DNA of 57,188 bases. It comes from an uncultured Methanobrevibacter sp. (lineage in GTDB: Archaea > Methanobacteriota > Methanobacteria > Methanobacteriales > Methanobacteriaceae). The translations under genes and the position numbers were made by a program. Location: positions 1-57,188 of the forward strand of contig NZ_OMWA01000012.1 of assembly GCF_900314615.1 (NCBI RefSeq), in the 5' to 3' direction. The notes under the pieces are model-generated. The model saw only the letters and a program-made list of their open reading frames with translations. It had not been told where the DNA came from and did no database searches. Positions 24,885 through 34,371 of the stretch are shown here, in pieces (within the stretch, counting starts at the first letter, position 1; the number at the start of each line of letters is the position of its first letter).

Positions 24885-27443
24885 TCAACTCCATTCAATA
24901 TTTATAACTTTTTCACAACCAAGATAAGCAACACCATCATCTACGAAACGTTCAAAGACAATACGGACAGTTCGACTGGTGTTCTTGTTTACTGGTATCG
25001 TGTAATCTGTATTATCAGCATAAGTGGCACTTGTAACTTCACCGGTGTTTAATTCAAAAGTAATACTTTGTCCGGCTATTGGGTGTAGAACTGATGGACT
25101 TAAAACGAGATTATATGAATCTCCACTAGTCTGTGTTAAGCTGACTTGTGTGACGCTGCAGATATGCTGGATTTCAAATTCATCAACTCCACGTTCAGCA
25201 TATTCATATAATTCATCCCCATATTCACTAACATGAATCAAACCATCACTTGCAACAGAGGATTCATCATCAGTAATACTGAAAACCGCACCGGTTAATT
25301 CTGCAACCGGAGCATAAGGAGAATTACGTCTTAAATTATCCTCTCCTTCAGATGAATACTCAATGAATGTTAAGTCATCATCCAACTCCAAATTTAAGTT
25401 AGTGACAACACCGTCAAAATCAGATAACTTATTAAAGTCAGATGTAGGCACTTCTTTCCAAGATAAAACACCAGTTTCCTGGTCCAATGTCAAGTCTTTG
25501 ATGAATTTGTCCACTATCAAATCTTCAATAAGAACATCATACTCATCAGTTTCCAATATGGCCGTAATAGTCTCATTCACACGATTTTCATTAGTGAATA
25601 TTTGAGTATCAATCAACGTACTATAATTGCCTTTAACAAAAGTAATGTCCTGCACAGTCAATTGTTTATCTTGAGAAATATAGAAAAAACGAGGATTAGT
25701 GAGATTGGTTATCTCTGCGGTTTCACAACCAATTATTGTACAATTCTCACGGACAATGCAAGGTTCAGGTATAGTGATGCTTCCATATATTGCAATCAAG
25801 TCCAAGTTACCATTAACACTATTCAATGCTTTCTGCAATGTCTTGAATGGAGCATCAATTGCCCCAGAATTGTTATCATTACCACTATTGCAGACATAGA
25901 AATCCGCATCATCACAACCTCTTACATTAATTGTTATTTCAACACTATCAACATCATTATTCTCACCATCTTTACAGACAAAAGTGAAAACATTAGGATT
26001 ATCCTCATCCAATAAATCAGGATTACATTTCCATTGTTGATTAGCATAAATTGGATCATCCAATTCTACAGGTTCATCATTCAGGAATATTGTAACAGTA
26101 TAATCATTACTGATATCTTCAGCAAGACTGTTCAACACTTTAAAATTGAAAATAACTGGTTGTTTTTTGATTGGTCTTACTGTGCTTGCAGTTGCATAGA
26201 AGTATTCTCCAAGAACACTTTTACCATCAACCCATTTATCTTTATGTTCCCATGGTTGTGGAGTCCAGTCATCAACAACTAATGTTTCATATTCCGCACC
26301 ACTGCAAGGGTCAATTCTTGTCTCTTTGTGGTGCGGGTGTCTTAGGATATCAAACCATTTTAGGATGTATCTTTCACGATTGAGCATTACTGCATCAATA
26401 CCATATAATTTCCATATTTCCAGTACTGGTGCAGGAGTGTTGTGTAATCTGACGTTATACTCCAACATTCTTTTCATGTAATGGTAATCATCTTCGGTTA
26501 GTTGGTTGTTGAATGGTGGTTCTGATGTATAGTAGTCACCAAGGGTATCGATTTGAATATAAGTTTTTCTTGGTATTCTGTTTTGTGCTCCGAAACTATC
26601 GAGACTTTCATCATGGTCGTAGTGGTCTTCTTGGATGGTGTCGTTTTCAGGCCATCCTTTGAAGAGATGGTATTCATCATATGTTTCAACTTCGACTAAG
26701 AATCTTGATGATGTGATATATGATGCTTCGATTTCTGGTAGATATTTGGTTAAGACATCTTCTATGTCCCATAGTTCCACTTCAATGTAGAAAACATCAT
26801 CCGGAGTATTGTTTTCTTCATCTTCATCAGTAACTCCCAAGTTTGTGATAGTGTTTCTGTAAGAATATTCAACAACTGTTTCATCTGCACTATCTTCATA
26901 GGAGTTAGTGTATATGACAGTATCATTTTTGTATAAAGTTACACTTTTCAGATGACTGAAACACCCATTGACATTAACATCAAAATTAAGATCATCAACA
27001 TCAATACGCCAAAACAATAATTTATCCAATAAACTTTGAACTTCATCCGAAACAACAACAACATCACTATCCTCATCATCAGGATTAGTGAATAATAACT
27101 CATTACGAGTGTCATAAGAGTAATGATACTCACAAAGAGAAGTTCGATTATCGGCAAAATCTTCATTATGAACAAGGTTATCATCCTTGTAAATCTTAAC
27201 AGTCTTCAAATTAGGGAAACTTGTAACAAAATTAATCGTATAAACATAAGGCACAGTCTGTTCCTTCCAAATCATCAATCTTTTATTCAAACGGAAACTT
27301 TCCTTAACCCTAAACAAGTCATTATACAAATCTTTGAAACGATTATTAGTAACATCCTGCGATTTATAAAAATTAGATGCACTATCCTTATCAAAGAGAT
27401 ATGGAAACATATCCAAAAGACTTTTCACACTATTACGAGGCAT
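24885..27443 (-). CDS. Baseplate tail protein I-like with Ig modules and a beta-helix adhesin domain
   Basis: 852 residues of mosaic build. The start (SVKSLLDMFPYLFDKD) and the segment near 290-385 (RIPRKTYIQIDTL, LHNTPAPVLEIWKLYGID) resemble the wedge protein I position next to baseplate J. Two related strands-and-turn modules occur at about 70-115 and 155-205 (KTVKIYKDDNLVHNE and KSVTLYKNDTVIYTN). Around residues 525-620 there is a right-handed beta-helix start (FYVCNSGNDNNSGAIDAPFK) of the kind abundant in Methanobrevibacter adhesin-like proteins, suggesting exchange between viral tail proteins and host surface proteins. It joins baseplate J with only one base between. Confidence 0.65.
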   Translation of the reverse strand: MPRNSVKSLLDMFPYLFDKDSASNFYKSQDVTNNRFKDLYNDLFRVKESFRLNKRLMIWKEQTVPYVYTINFVTSFPNLKTVKIYKDDNLVHNEDFADNRTSLCEYHYSYDTRNELLFTNPDDEDSDVVVVSDEVQSLLDKLLFWRIDVDDLNFDVNVNGCFSHLKSVTLYKNDTVIYTNSYEDSADETVVEYSYRNTITNLGVTDEDEENNTPDDVFYIEVELWDIEDVLTKYLPEIEASYITSSRFLVEVETYDEYHLFKGWPENDTIQEDHYDHDESLDSFGAQNRIPRKTYIQIDTLGDYYTSEPPFNNQLTEDDYHYMKRMLEYNVRLHNTPAPVLEIWKLYGIDAVMLNRERYILKWFDILRHPHHKETRIDPCSGAEYETLVVDDWTPQPWEHKDKWVDGKSVLGEYFYATASTVRPIKKQPVIFNFKVLNSLAEDISNDYTVTIFLNDEPVELDDPIYANQQWKCNPDLLDEDNPNVFTFVCKDGENNDVDSVEITINVRGCDDADFYVCNSGNDNNSGAIDAPFKTLQKALNSVNGNLDLIAIYGSITIPEPCIVRENCTIIGCETAEITNLTNPRFFYISQDKQLTVQDITFVKGNYSTLIDTQIFTNENRVNETITAILETDEYDVLIEDLIVDKFIKDLTLDQETGVLSWKEVPTSDFNKLSDFDGVVTNLNLELDDDLTFIEYSSEGEDNLRRNSPYAPVAELTGAVFSITDDESSVASDGLIHVSEYGDELYEYAERGVDEFEIQHICSVTQVSLTQTSGDSYNLVLSPSVLHPIAGQSITFELNTGEVTSATYADNTDYTIPVNKNTSRTVRIVFERFVDDGVAYLGCEKVINIEWS

Positions 27444-27444
27444 C

Positions 27445-28605
27445 TTACATCATCTCAATAACAACATTATTACTAACTCCAATCTCCTCATCAAGAATAC
27501 TAATATACTCAGTAGGAAGAGAGAAATTAATATCTTTCACTTCAGAAATTTGTTCATCTAAAAAAACAGCAAGCTTATGAGGAATGAAATCCTCACCAAT
27601 ACCTAATCCATTATACCAAACCTTTGTTTCAGATTCACTATCGTAGACATAACCACCATCAATAAAAATCAAAATAGCAGATTTAATCCTTGATTCAATC
27701 TCCTCTTTTTCAAGACTACTATATGGGTTAATCTGGTCAATATCAACATTAACTTTAATATAAATATCAATAGGTTTAGCAACTGGTGCAAACATCACAA
27801 TATCTTCAGTAGCTTGAGAAACAGTTTTCTGCAAATCATTATAAATACTATTCAATTGAGTGGATGTTCCAGGGTCAACAATTACTTTCATAGTACCTGT
27901 CTTATCCCAATTCGGAATTACCTTATAATCATCAACTCCATCAACATTAGCAAAATAATACTCATAAGCTTCCAATGAACCTTTAATTAAAATTTTAGTC
28001 CAATTCATCAAGAAATACCTGTATTCATCATCAGTATAAGTTTCACTTCCACCAGTACTGTTCTTATGATTAGTTACAGATAATGAATATGATGTTTGAG
28101 TTACAACTTCATTTAAACTACCTGCGGTAATTTTACTATCCAAACCAGGAGTAACTGCTCTTGCCATAACAGTAGTGGTAACATATCCGGTTGCAATATA
28201 GATGGGTTCTATTGTTTCATACCTAACACCAGAACTTGTTGAAACTATAACTCCTGCAGGAACATTAACATCTTCTTCCAAAATACTGGCTAATGTGAAT
28301 TCACATTCCACCTCTGCACTAGTAGCTTGAGGTCGTAAAATCCCTAACTTATCCCCAAGATCATCTAAATCCTGACCCTCTGCATATTCAATCTTATCAG
28401 ATTCATATACAGAAGTCATTGCAGTATAGACTTTGGAAACCATTAATGAGATTACTGATTTATCCATCACATAATAGTTGCTGATGTCCTCATGATTCTG
28501 AATGAAAGTGGGGAAGTCTTCAGCATGACTAATCAAGCCTTTTTCAAGACTGTCATTCAAAGCTTCTTCAAAGATTTCTTCATATTGCTTTTCAATATAA
28601 TTCAT
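27445..28605 (-). CDS. Baseplate J-like protein
   Basis: 386 residues. Family signs include LEKGLISHAEDFPTFIQ near the start, EGQDLDDLGDKLGILRP at about residue 70, VPAGVIVSTSSGVRYET, and VMARAVTPGLDSKITAGSLN. This is a wedge component of contractile tails. It overlaps the gp25-like gene by four bases (ATGA) and precedes tail protein I, the standard order W-J-I. Confidence 0.88.
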   Translation of the reverse strand: MNYIEKQYEEIFEEALNDSLEKGLISHAEDFPTFIQNHEDISNYYVMDKSVISLMVSKVYTAMTSVYESDKIEYAEGQDLDDLGDKLGILRPQATSAEVECEFTLASILEEDVNVPAGVIVSTSSGVRYETIEPIYIATGYVTTTVMARAVTPGLDSKITAGSLNEVVTQTSYSLSVTNHKNSTGGSETYTDDEYRYFLMNWTKILIKGSLEAYEYYFANVDGVDDYKVIPNWDKTGTMKVIVDPGTSTQLNSIYNDLQKTVSQATEDIVMFAPVAKPIDIYIKVNVDIDQINPYSSLEKEEIESRIKSAILIFIDGGYVYDSESETKVWYNGLGIGEDFIPHKLAVFLDEQISEVKDINFSLPTEYISILDEEIGVSNNVVIEMM

Positions 28606-29033
28606 AATATTACCTTCTGTTTTACAATTTCATCATTAACACTAGTGATGCTAAATTCAACACTATATCCCTCTGGGATTTCAGCAAGTTTCAAATAATT
28701 GATTGTTTTAACTCTTCTCATTGTATTCAATGTCTCTGTTAGGTATGTTTCGATTTTGAATTTAGTTAATTTGTTTTGATTGTCTTTAATAAGTCCATGA
28801 ACTCGACAACCAAAACCAGTATAAGTGGGATTGTCTTTTAATTCATTGTATCGTGTTAATATTGCGATTATGCAGGCATTCGCCAAAGAATTAACACCAG
28901 TAACATTAACATAATCATCATTGTCCATGTCCAAATCATATTTACCATATTCATTACTCACAAGTTTCACGTCTTCATTCAAGGTTTTGTTATATTTGAA
29001 ATCGTATCCGTTAGTGTCTATTGGCAAAGTCAT
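28602..29033 (-). CDS. Baseplate wedge protein, gp25/W-like
   Basis: 143 residues with the typical layout of the gp25 / XkdS group: an early disordered entry, central helices (LANACIIAILTRYNEL) followed by GFGCRVHGLIKDNQ, and a beta-rich end (GYSVEFSITSVNDE). It lies directly upstream of baseplate J in the conserved order, supporting a contractile-tail baseplate. Confidence 0.78.
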   Translation of the reverse strand: MTLPIDTNGYDFKYNKTLNEDVKLVSNEYGKYDLDMDNDDYVNVTGVNSLANACIIAILTRYNELKDNPTYTGFGCRVHGLIKDNQNKLTKFKIETYLTETLNTMRRVKTINYLKLAEIPEGYSVEFSITSVNDEIVKQKVIL

Positions 29034-29055
29034 AAGTATTCTATCTCCCTTTTTT

Positions 29056-31536
29056 TTATTTTAGTAGATTTTGAACTAATTCGTATTTATCATACCCAAT
29101 CATTTTATGATCTCTTCGTACTTGGCTTCCTGCCCAGACATAAACTTCCTTGAATTTCTTTTCAATTGCATCATCCATGGATTGTTTGATTAGTCTCCAG
29201 TATATCCTTGCATCTTCAGGGTATTGTACAAATCCACCGAAGTAATGAAGGCGGTCCTCTGGGAATCCTAAATCTTGTCCGATGGTGTAAGCTTCTTTAT
29301 GGTGTGGGCTTTCCCATATTACCCAGTCATAATCTTCAATCTGCAACACATCTAATTTGTTTGGGTTATATGCATCTTTCAAGTAATTGGCATCTTGCAT
29401 CATTGCAGGAACACGGTCAACATCAGTAACAGATGGTGGGAAAAACAAGGCCATATACAAACCTTTACTATACCTATCCGATTTCACAACAGCCCTTAAA
29501 GAGTCACTATACTCACATAACTGTTTGTTTAACCAGAACATCATATCAGCATCATAATTAACATCCCATGATGTGGAGTATTCAGGAATGTTCTTGCCGA
29601 ATTCATTATAGTATTTATTTCGTGTTGCTAGGTCATAGAAACAAGGAGGTTGGTTTGGTCTGTCGTTTTCATTCCACCACCACCAAGCTTCACCCATCTG
29701 AAGTATTGGTTGCATGCCGTTAGCAACAACAATATCCAAACAAGCTTCAGATACACTTTGCATATATGGAGCAACCTCACTATTGCAGGGACTGTAAAAG
29801 AATGTGGATGGAACCCAACCGGTTATTGCGTAGTTTCCGTTGCAATCCTTTTGCCTCCAACTCTGTGGACATTGTAAATTCTCCATCGATACGGATACAA
29901 CAAGGTTAGGACAATCATTAGCTAATAACTCTCGACTGTAACAATCCAACCAAGCAATGAAAGCCTTATTCAAAGGCACAGTCTTATCCAACACCATTTT
30001 CTCTGTCCTTGTATGATTGAAAGCACTTGCATCAATCACATCATTAACAGTACCAGACTTTTCATAGAAATGGCTTGCACCAATGTATAAGTCACACCAT
30101 TCAGTATAACCCAGTTTTCGCATCTCTTTACAGACACGATGAGGATTTAGGTTGTAGAAATCATCATAACCTTCGCAGATACGATATTTATGAGGAGCTA
30201 ATGGTATATGCTCTTCACAGATAGCCCCATTAGTAACTTCAATGTTAGTAATCTCACAGGTGAAGTCAACATTTTCCATTATATGATATGTTGTTGGATG
30301 CGCGGTGTTTGGATCATAATTTTCAGGTATCAAAACAAGCATGATAAACTTGATGTCAGATGCATCAACTTTCTTTGTCTGGCCGTCAGGAACAGTTATT
30401 AGTTCTCCAGCAGCATTACGATATTGTCCACCAGCTCTTATGACAAGGTTATTGAATGGTATTGTAGCATGGCCGTTACTGATGAAATTGAACATGTTAA
30501 AGTAGTATGTTTCACCATTGCCTCCTGCAATGGTAACGCTGACTGGATAGTTTTCAAGGTCATCATAACTGAAATCTTTACAGCCTTCCATCTCATAATC
30601 GAACTCTAATACAACATTCCTATAATCAGTTCTTTTACCATAGCTGATGTAGGGATGAGTAATCAAGTCTTCAGAATTCCAATATATACCAACAAGGTCT
30701 TGTTTTGTCCTGAATGTACCAGTAACTTTGAAATCTATTGTGCTTTCACTTGTGATTGCAGCGGAAGATTCGAAATTATTGTTGATAGTCCAGCAATCCC
30801 CACGGAAAAGGAAGTATTTGTTCTCATAAGACATTTGCTTATAATCTTCACTGGCCTCTAACAATTCAGTATAAATCTTCTCATCAAGATTAGTATCCTT
30901 GCCTTTTTGAGCTTCTTTTATCTTCTCATCCACTTCATCTTTAGAATAAGTTTCATCTGTAGTGTAATGCTCAATTGTCTGCATTTCATCTTCAAAATAA
31001 CCCACTTCAGTTGAAGATTTCTTCGGTAATTTATATGACAATCCATCTATACCAAACTTAATATAATAATCATTAGTTACTCCTATTGCTGCAAGTTTAG
31101 CATTTCCAGGACTGGCCGGATTAAACCCAACAACCTCATCTTTAAGGAAATATCCCAAGACAAGATTTTCCTGACTGTCATCATCATGAATTTTTAAAAC
31201 AAGAACATTCTGATGAACACGTGGAACAATATACTTCTCACCTAACTTTTCATCAAACTCTACACGCTCAGCTAAAGGAGTGAAAAAATCAATTAACTCT
31301 CCACCATACCGGTGTAATATTCTGCAAAGAATTTTTTCATTAGTGTTATCTAATTTAACCTCTGCTCTGTCAATATAAGGATAAAATTTTGTGATAGTTC
31401 CGGTTCTTGTCCTGTCATTTTCAACAGCAGTTTTAACTTTATCATTGACCTTTGGCATCATCAATTCTGTTGTTAAACTATCAACTGCCTTTTTTGCACG
31501 GCCTTCAGTTACAATTATATCTTGAGAATTAGTCAT
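29056..31536 (-). CDS. Baseplate spike/hub protein with gpV-like OB fold and C-terminal barrel domain
   Basis: About 826 residues. Near residues 40-150 there is a gpV/VgrG-spike-type OB region (RTGTITKFYPYIDRAEVKL, then VPRVHQNVLVLKI). The C-terminal 350 residues resemble a glycoside-hydrolase-like TIM barrel (GYTEWCDLYIGASHFYEK, QPILQMGEAWWWWNENDRP, VLQIEDYDWVIWESP). That could place a wall-acting or carbohydrate-binding domain at the tail tip. ATG at 31536 follows GGAGGCAACATAAA; an ORF extension upstream overlaps the previous gene and is unlikely. It follows the split hub genes, as expected for spike or assembly chaperone order. Confidence 0.68.
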   Translation of the reverse strand: MTNSQDIIVTEGRAKKAVDSLTTELMMPKVNDKVKTAVENDRTRTGTITKFYPYIDRAEVKLDNTNEKILCRILHRYGGELIDFFTPLAERVEFDEKLGEKYIVPRVHQNVLVLKIHDDDSQENLVLGYFLKDEVVGFNPASPGNAKLAAIGVTNDYYIKFGIDGLSYKLPKKSSTEVGYFEDEMQTIEHYTTDETYSKDEVDEKIKEAQKGKDTNLDEKIYTELLEASEDYKQMSYENKYFLFRGDCWTINNNFESSAAITSESTIDFKVTGTFRTKQDLVGIYWNSEDLITHPYISYGKRTDYRNVVLEFDYEMEGCKDFSYDDLENYPVSVTIAGGNGETYYFNMFNFISNGHATIPFNNLVIRAGGQYRNAAGELITVPDGQTKKVDASDIKFIMLVLIPENYDPNTAHPTTYHIMENVDFTCEITNIEVTNGAICEEHIPLAPHKYRICEGYDDFYNLNPHRVCKEMRKLGYTEWCDLYIGASHFYEKSGTVNDVIDASAFNHTRTEKMVLDKTVPLNKAFIAWLDCYSRELLANDCPNLVVSVSMENLQCPQSWRQKDCNGNYAITGWVPSTFFYSPCNSEVAPYMQSVSEACLDIVVANGMQPILQMGEAWWWWNENDRPNQPPCFYDLATRNKYYNEFGKNIPEYSTSWDVNYDADMMFWLNKQLCEYSDSLRAVVKSDRYSKGLYMALFFPPSVTDVDRVPAMMQDANYLKDAYNPNKLDVLQIEDYDWVIWESPHHKEAYTIGQDLGFPEDRLHYFGGFVQYPEDARIYWRLIKQSMDDAIEKKFKEVYVWAGSQVRRDHKMIGYDKYELVQNLLK

Positions 31537-31537
31537 T

Positions 31538-32695
31538 TTATGTTGCCTCCTCATCTGATGTTGTTTCACTATCTTCTTCAGTTTCTTCAGTTGACTCTTC
31601 TTCTTCAAATGTTCCGAAACTAGGAGGATAATCCACTAATGTGAGACCAGTAACCCAAGGGGTGCTTCCGTCTTCATCTGCAGACATTCTGGTAATATAC
31701 ATGTAATCGTCAATATAAAAAGAGGGTAAGTATACTCTTGCCCATAGGCCAGTTTTCCATTTACTGTCACCTTTGACTTTTAATTCAACTTGTCTTCCAT
31801 CATCTCTGCGTATCTTATTCCATGCTCTTTGCAGGAACGAAACTGCATCATCATAAGTTTTCACAAATGCATCAACTTCAATAGTTTCAGCATTCACACC
31901 AAATCTTTTAATCAACAGATCATCTTGCAAGGTTAACTCATAACCTTTATAATTACAAGTTAATTTATTGGTGGTTTGTGGATTGATGTCTGTTACAGTA
32001 ACAGAGTCAAATTGAACATTATCAAACTCATTAATAACAAGTTTAGTTTTGGTAGGGTCTTTAATCTTATTGACATAGACTGTGTCTAGTTCAACTCTGA
32101 TTTCAGCATCACCATCCCAACCACTAACTGCTTTTTTTAAAGCTTCTTTAATGGTTGTTGCTGAAGCATTACTACTATTTTCACTTGAAGATGTGTCCCC
32201 ACCAATTGCTTTAATGAAATTTTGTATAACATCATTAAAACTACAACCTTTTTTACCACAGGCATATCCAATATACTGCTTATTCGCATCAAAATAAGAT
32301 TTAGCTGATTTACCAACAGATTCAATATTTGAACCACTATAATTATCATCATGAGCTCTAACAAGTGCTGTATTTGCTAATCCATTACAAGTAATCCATT
32401 TATCTGTAGTAGCAGTTTCACTTGCAAAAACAACCCACATATACTTATAATGATAATAACTTCGTTTCAAACCATCACGAAAATCAACATACATTCCGGC
32501 ATCAGAGCCTCCAACAATAAACACTCCTATCTGTCCTTTTGAGGCATTTGATAAACCATGTGATTGAACAGTATTAGGTCCTACACCTCCATTAGTCGCA
32601 GTATGCCCATTTTTTTTTAAAGCTTGACATACCTCATTTATTCGTGAGTTTTCTTTTCCATCAATATTATCACTGCAAACCCAAAAATCCGACAA
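31538..32695 (-). CDS. Baseplate hub protein, C-terminal half with unknown N-terminal domain
   Basis: 385 residues. About 180-370 (INPQTTNKLTCNYKGYELTL, TYDDAVSFLQRAWNKIRRDD, LPSFYIDDYMYITRMS) looks like the latter part of XkdQ/gpD-type hub proteins. The first 165 residues (FWVCSDNIDGKENSRINEVC, VGPNTVQSHGLSNASKGQIG, GVFIVGG) form a separate compact domain that I cannot name, possibly wall-binding. With the preceding gene, which carries the other half of a hub plus a transglutaminase-like domain, this looks like a single hub protein split into two genes at the site of inserted wall-acting domains. Confidence 0.6.
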   Translation of the reverse strand: MSDFWVCSDNIDGKENSRINEVCQALKKNGHTATNGGVGPNTVQSHGLSNASKGQIGVFIVGGSDAGMYVDFRDGLKRSYYHYKYMWVVFASETATTDKWITCNGLANTALVRAHDDNYSGSNIESVGKSAKSYFDANKQYIGYACGKKGCSFNDVIQNFIKAIGGDTSSSENSSNASATTIKEALKKAVSGWDGDAEIRVELDTVYVNKIKDPTKTKLVINEFDNVQFDSVTVTDINPQTTNKLTCNYKGYELTLQDDLLIKRFGVNAETIEVDAFVKTYDDAVSFLQRAWNKIRRDDGRQVELKVKGDSKWKTGLWARVYLPSFYIDDYMYITRMSADEDGSTPWVTGLTLVDYPPSFGTFEEEESTEETEEDSETTSDEEAT

Positions 32696-32710
32696 ACGAT
32701 TCCCCTCCTT

Positions 32711-33769
32711 TTATTTTAAGTCATATTTGTTACCGCATTTGTTGTTTTCCCAAGTGTCATTGAATGCTCTTTGACTTCTTTGACCTTCAGACCAAGTTAA
32801 ATCTGAATAATATTTTGTTCCGCCAATTTCAATGACTGTGAAGTAATGTGCAGAGTCACATCTTAATACGATGTATGCGTTTAATCCACCGGATTTCATA
32901 CAAGCTGTGGTTAATATTGCAGTATCTCCACAATTTAGGTGTTTGTGGTTTTCAAGACAGTTCTCGGGGGTATGATATTTTGAATTATAATAGTATGCAT
33001 ACCATATTCCTACTTCATCTCTTAAACCGGCGTGGATTGCTTTGGCTTTCTCCAAGTCTGATGTTTTGCCTTTACACCATTTTGCGACAAGGTCATCGAT
33101 TTTAGCATTTCCAATTCCTGGAGTATCACTGCTTCCACTATCCCCACTTGAAGAAGATGTTTTGAAATCGATAACATCATCAACAAGGCCGGTGACATCA
33201 ACTTTTGCTTTTAAACCGCTAGCTTCAATAATCTGTTTAACAATTTCTGAACGTTTGGTTTGTGTGAACTCAAAAGTATGTTCTGTTTCCATTAATTTAT
33301 CCATACCGGATATTTTAATATCTGCTTTGTTTTTGTTCCAAGTGAATTCAGTTACAAAACCCAATATTGCGGTTTCCATATGCTCCCAATTCAAAGGCCC
33401 ATTTTGCCATGCTTTCTTCAAGGCCACTTTTTTACCTTTGAAAAAAAGATTAACATACTTAATAGGAACACTAACAGTTGAATTACTGCTTAATTCACCG
33501 TAATCCATCTCATAACTGTCAGAGTATAATTCCCCAACATAATCTATTTGTTTTGTTTCACCATTTTCTAAAGTAAAATTAGTAGAAGGGTCAACATTAG
33601 CAGTAGTAGTTTCTTTTGTATCTTCTTTAGCTTCTGATGCAGCATCCCCTGCAACTTTCTCCGCTAATTTTTGCAAGTCAACATCTTTACCCGCTTCTTT
33701 TTTCACCATAGGCTCGGTGGTGTACACTTCAAGACCCGCTTTGGAAAGTGAAAATTTAACAGACATCAA
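32711..33769 (-). CDS. Baseplate hub N-terminal half fused to a transglutaminase-like cysteine peptidase
   Basis: 352 residues. Residues 65-200 (QIDYVGELYSDSYEMDYGEL, NKNKADIKISGMDKLMETEH, IIEASGLKAKVDVTGLV) match the first part of XkdQ-like hubs. After a Ser/Gly linker at 204-218, residues 222-350 form a transglutaminase-like domain with Cys280 in LNCGDTA, His308 in SAHYFTV and Asp323 in YSDLTW, a complete catalytic triad. In methanogen viruses such a domain at the tail tip would open pseudomurein from outside during entry, distinct from the C71 lysin used for exit. The substrate is inferred. Confidence 0.75.
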   Translation of the reverse strand: MMSVKFSLSKAGLEVYTTEPMVKKEAGKDVDLQKLAEKVAGDAASEAKEDTKETTTANVDPSTNFTLENGETKQIDYVGELYSDSYEMDYGELSSNSTVSVPIKYVNLFFKGKKVALKKAWQNGPLNWEHMETAILGFVTEFTWNKNKADIKISGMDKLMETEHTFEFTQTKRSEIVKQIIEASGLKAKVDVTGLVDDVIDFKTSSSSGDSGSSDTPGIGNAKIDDLVAKWCKGKTSDLEKAKAIHAGLRDEVGIWYAYYYNSKYHTPENCLENHKHLNCGDTAILTTACMKSGGLNAYIVLRCDSAHYFTVIEIGGTKYYSDLTWSEGQRSQRAFNDTWENNKCGNKYDLK

Positions 33770-33772
33770 TAT

Positions 33773-34369
33773 TCACTTCCCTTTACTTTTACTTTTCTTT
33801 GTAATAGTTTTATTTTTAAAACCAGCATTCTTTGAAGCAGATTTCATTAGTTTTGTAATGGTACTGGATTGTTTTTTAGTATTAGTCTTTTTAGTAGTGG
33901 TCTTAGTTTTCTTTGATTGGACTTTACGAGTTTTAGGAACAGAAAACTCTTCACCAGGAATCAAACTTTTACTATCCGGAACCTCTTTAACACTAATAGT
34001 TAACTTTAAAGTGTTCAGTTTATCCCTTTCCGGTTTAATAACAACAATCGCCTTAAACCTACCTCCAAGGTCAGGTGAAACAACCTCTACAGGTTTACTC
34101 ATCATTTCCTGAAATATACTATTCCATTCATCCGGCCTATCCGGATCAATGAAAACATGAGTAGTAACTGTGAAGTCCAATCCCACATAAGCACCAGGAG
34201 TAACATCTTGAGTTCCACCAACAACGGCACTAAAGTTATATTCACGTCTGCGATAAGCCTCATTAGGACTGACATTATCTGCATAGAACGGATAACCCAT
34301 AATTTCCAAGTTACAACCATCAGTAGGAATACCCTCTTTACTATACATCACATCTGCTGATTCCACCAT
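33773..34369 (-). CDS. Baseplate protein, hub-proximal (putative)
   Basis: 198 residues. The first 130 are an ordered beta/alpha domain (LEIMGYPFYADNVSPNEAYR, DFTVTTHVFIDPDRPDEWNS). The last 65 are strongly basic and low complexity (KSKKTKTTTKK-type), a possible DNA- or protein-contacting tail. It lies between the tape measure gene and the hub, where a LysM/XkdP-type or hub-adaptor protein is usual. No LysM motif is evident. Confidence 0.5.
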   Translation of the reverse strand: MVESADVMYSKEGIPTDGCNLEIMGYPFYADNVSPNEAYRRREYNFSAVVGGTQDVTPGAYVGLDFTVTTHVFIDPDRPDEWNSIFQEMMSKPVEVVSPDLGGRFKAIVVIKPERDKLNTLKLTISVKEVPDSKSLIPGEEFSVPKTRKVQSKKTKTTTKKTNTKKQSSTITKLMKSASKNAGFKNKTITKKSKSKGK

Positions 34370-34371
34370 AC

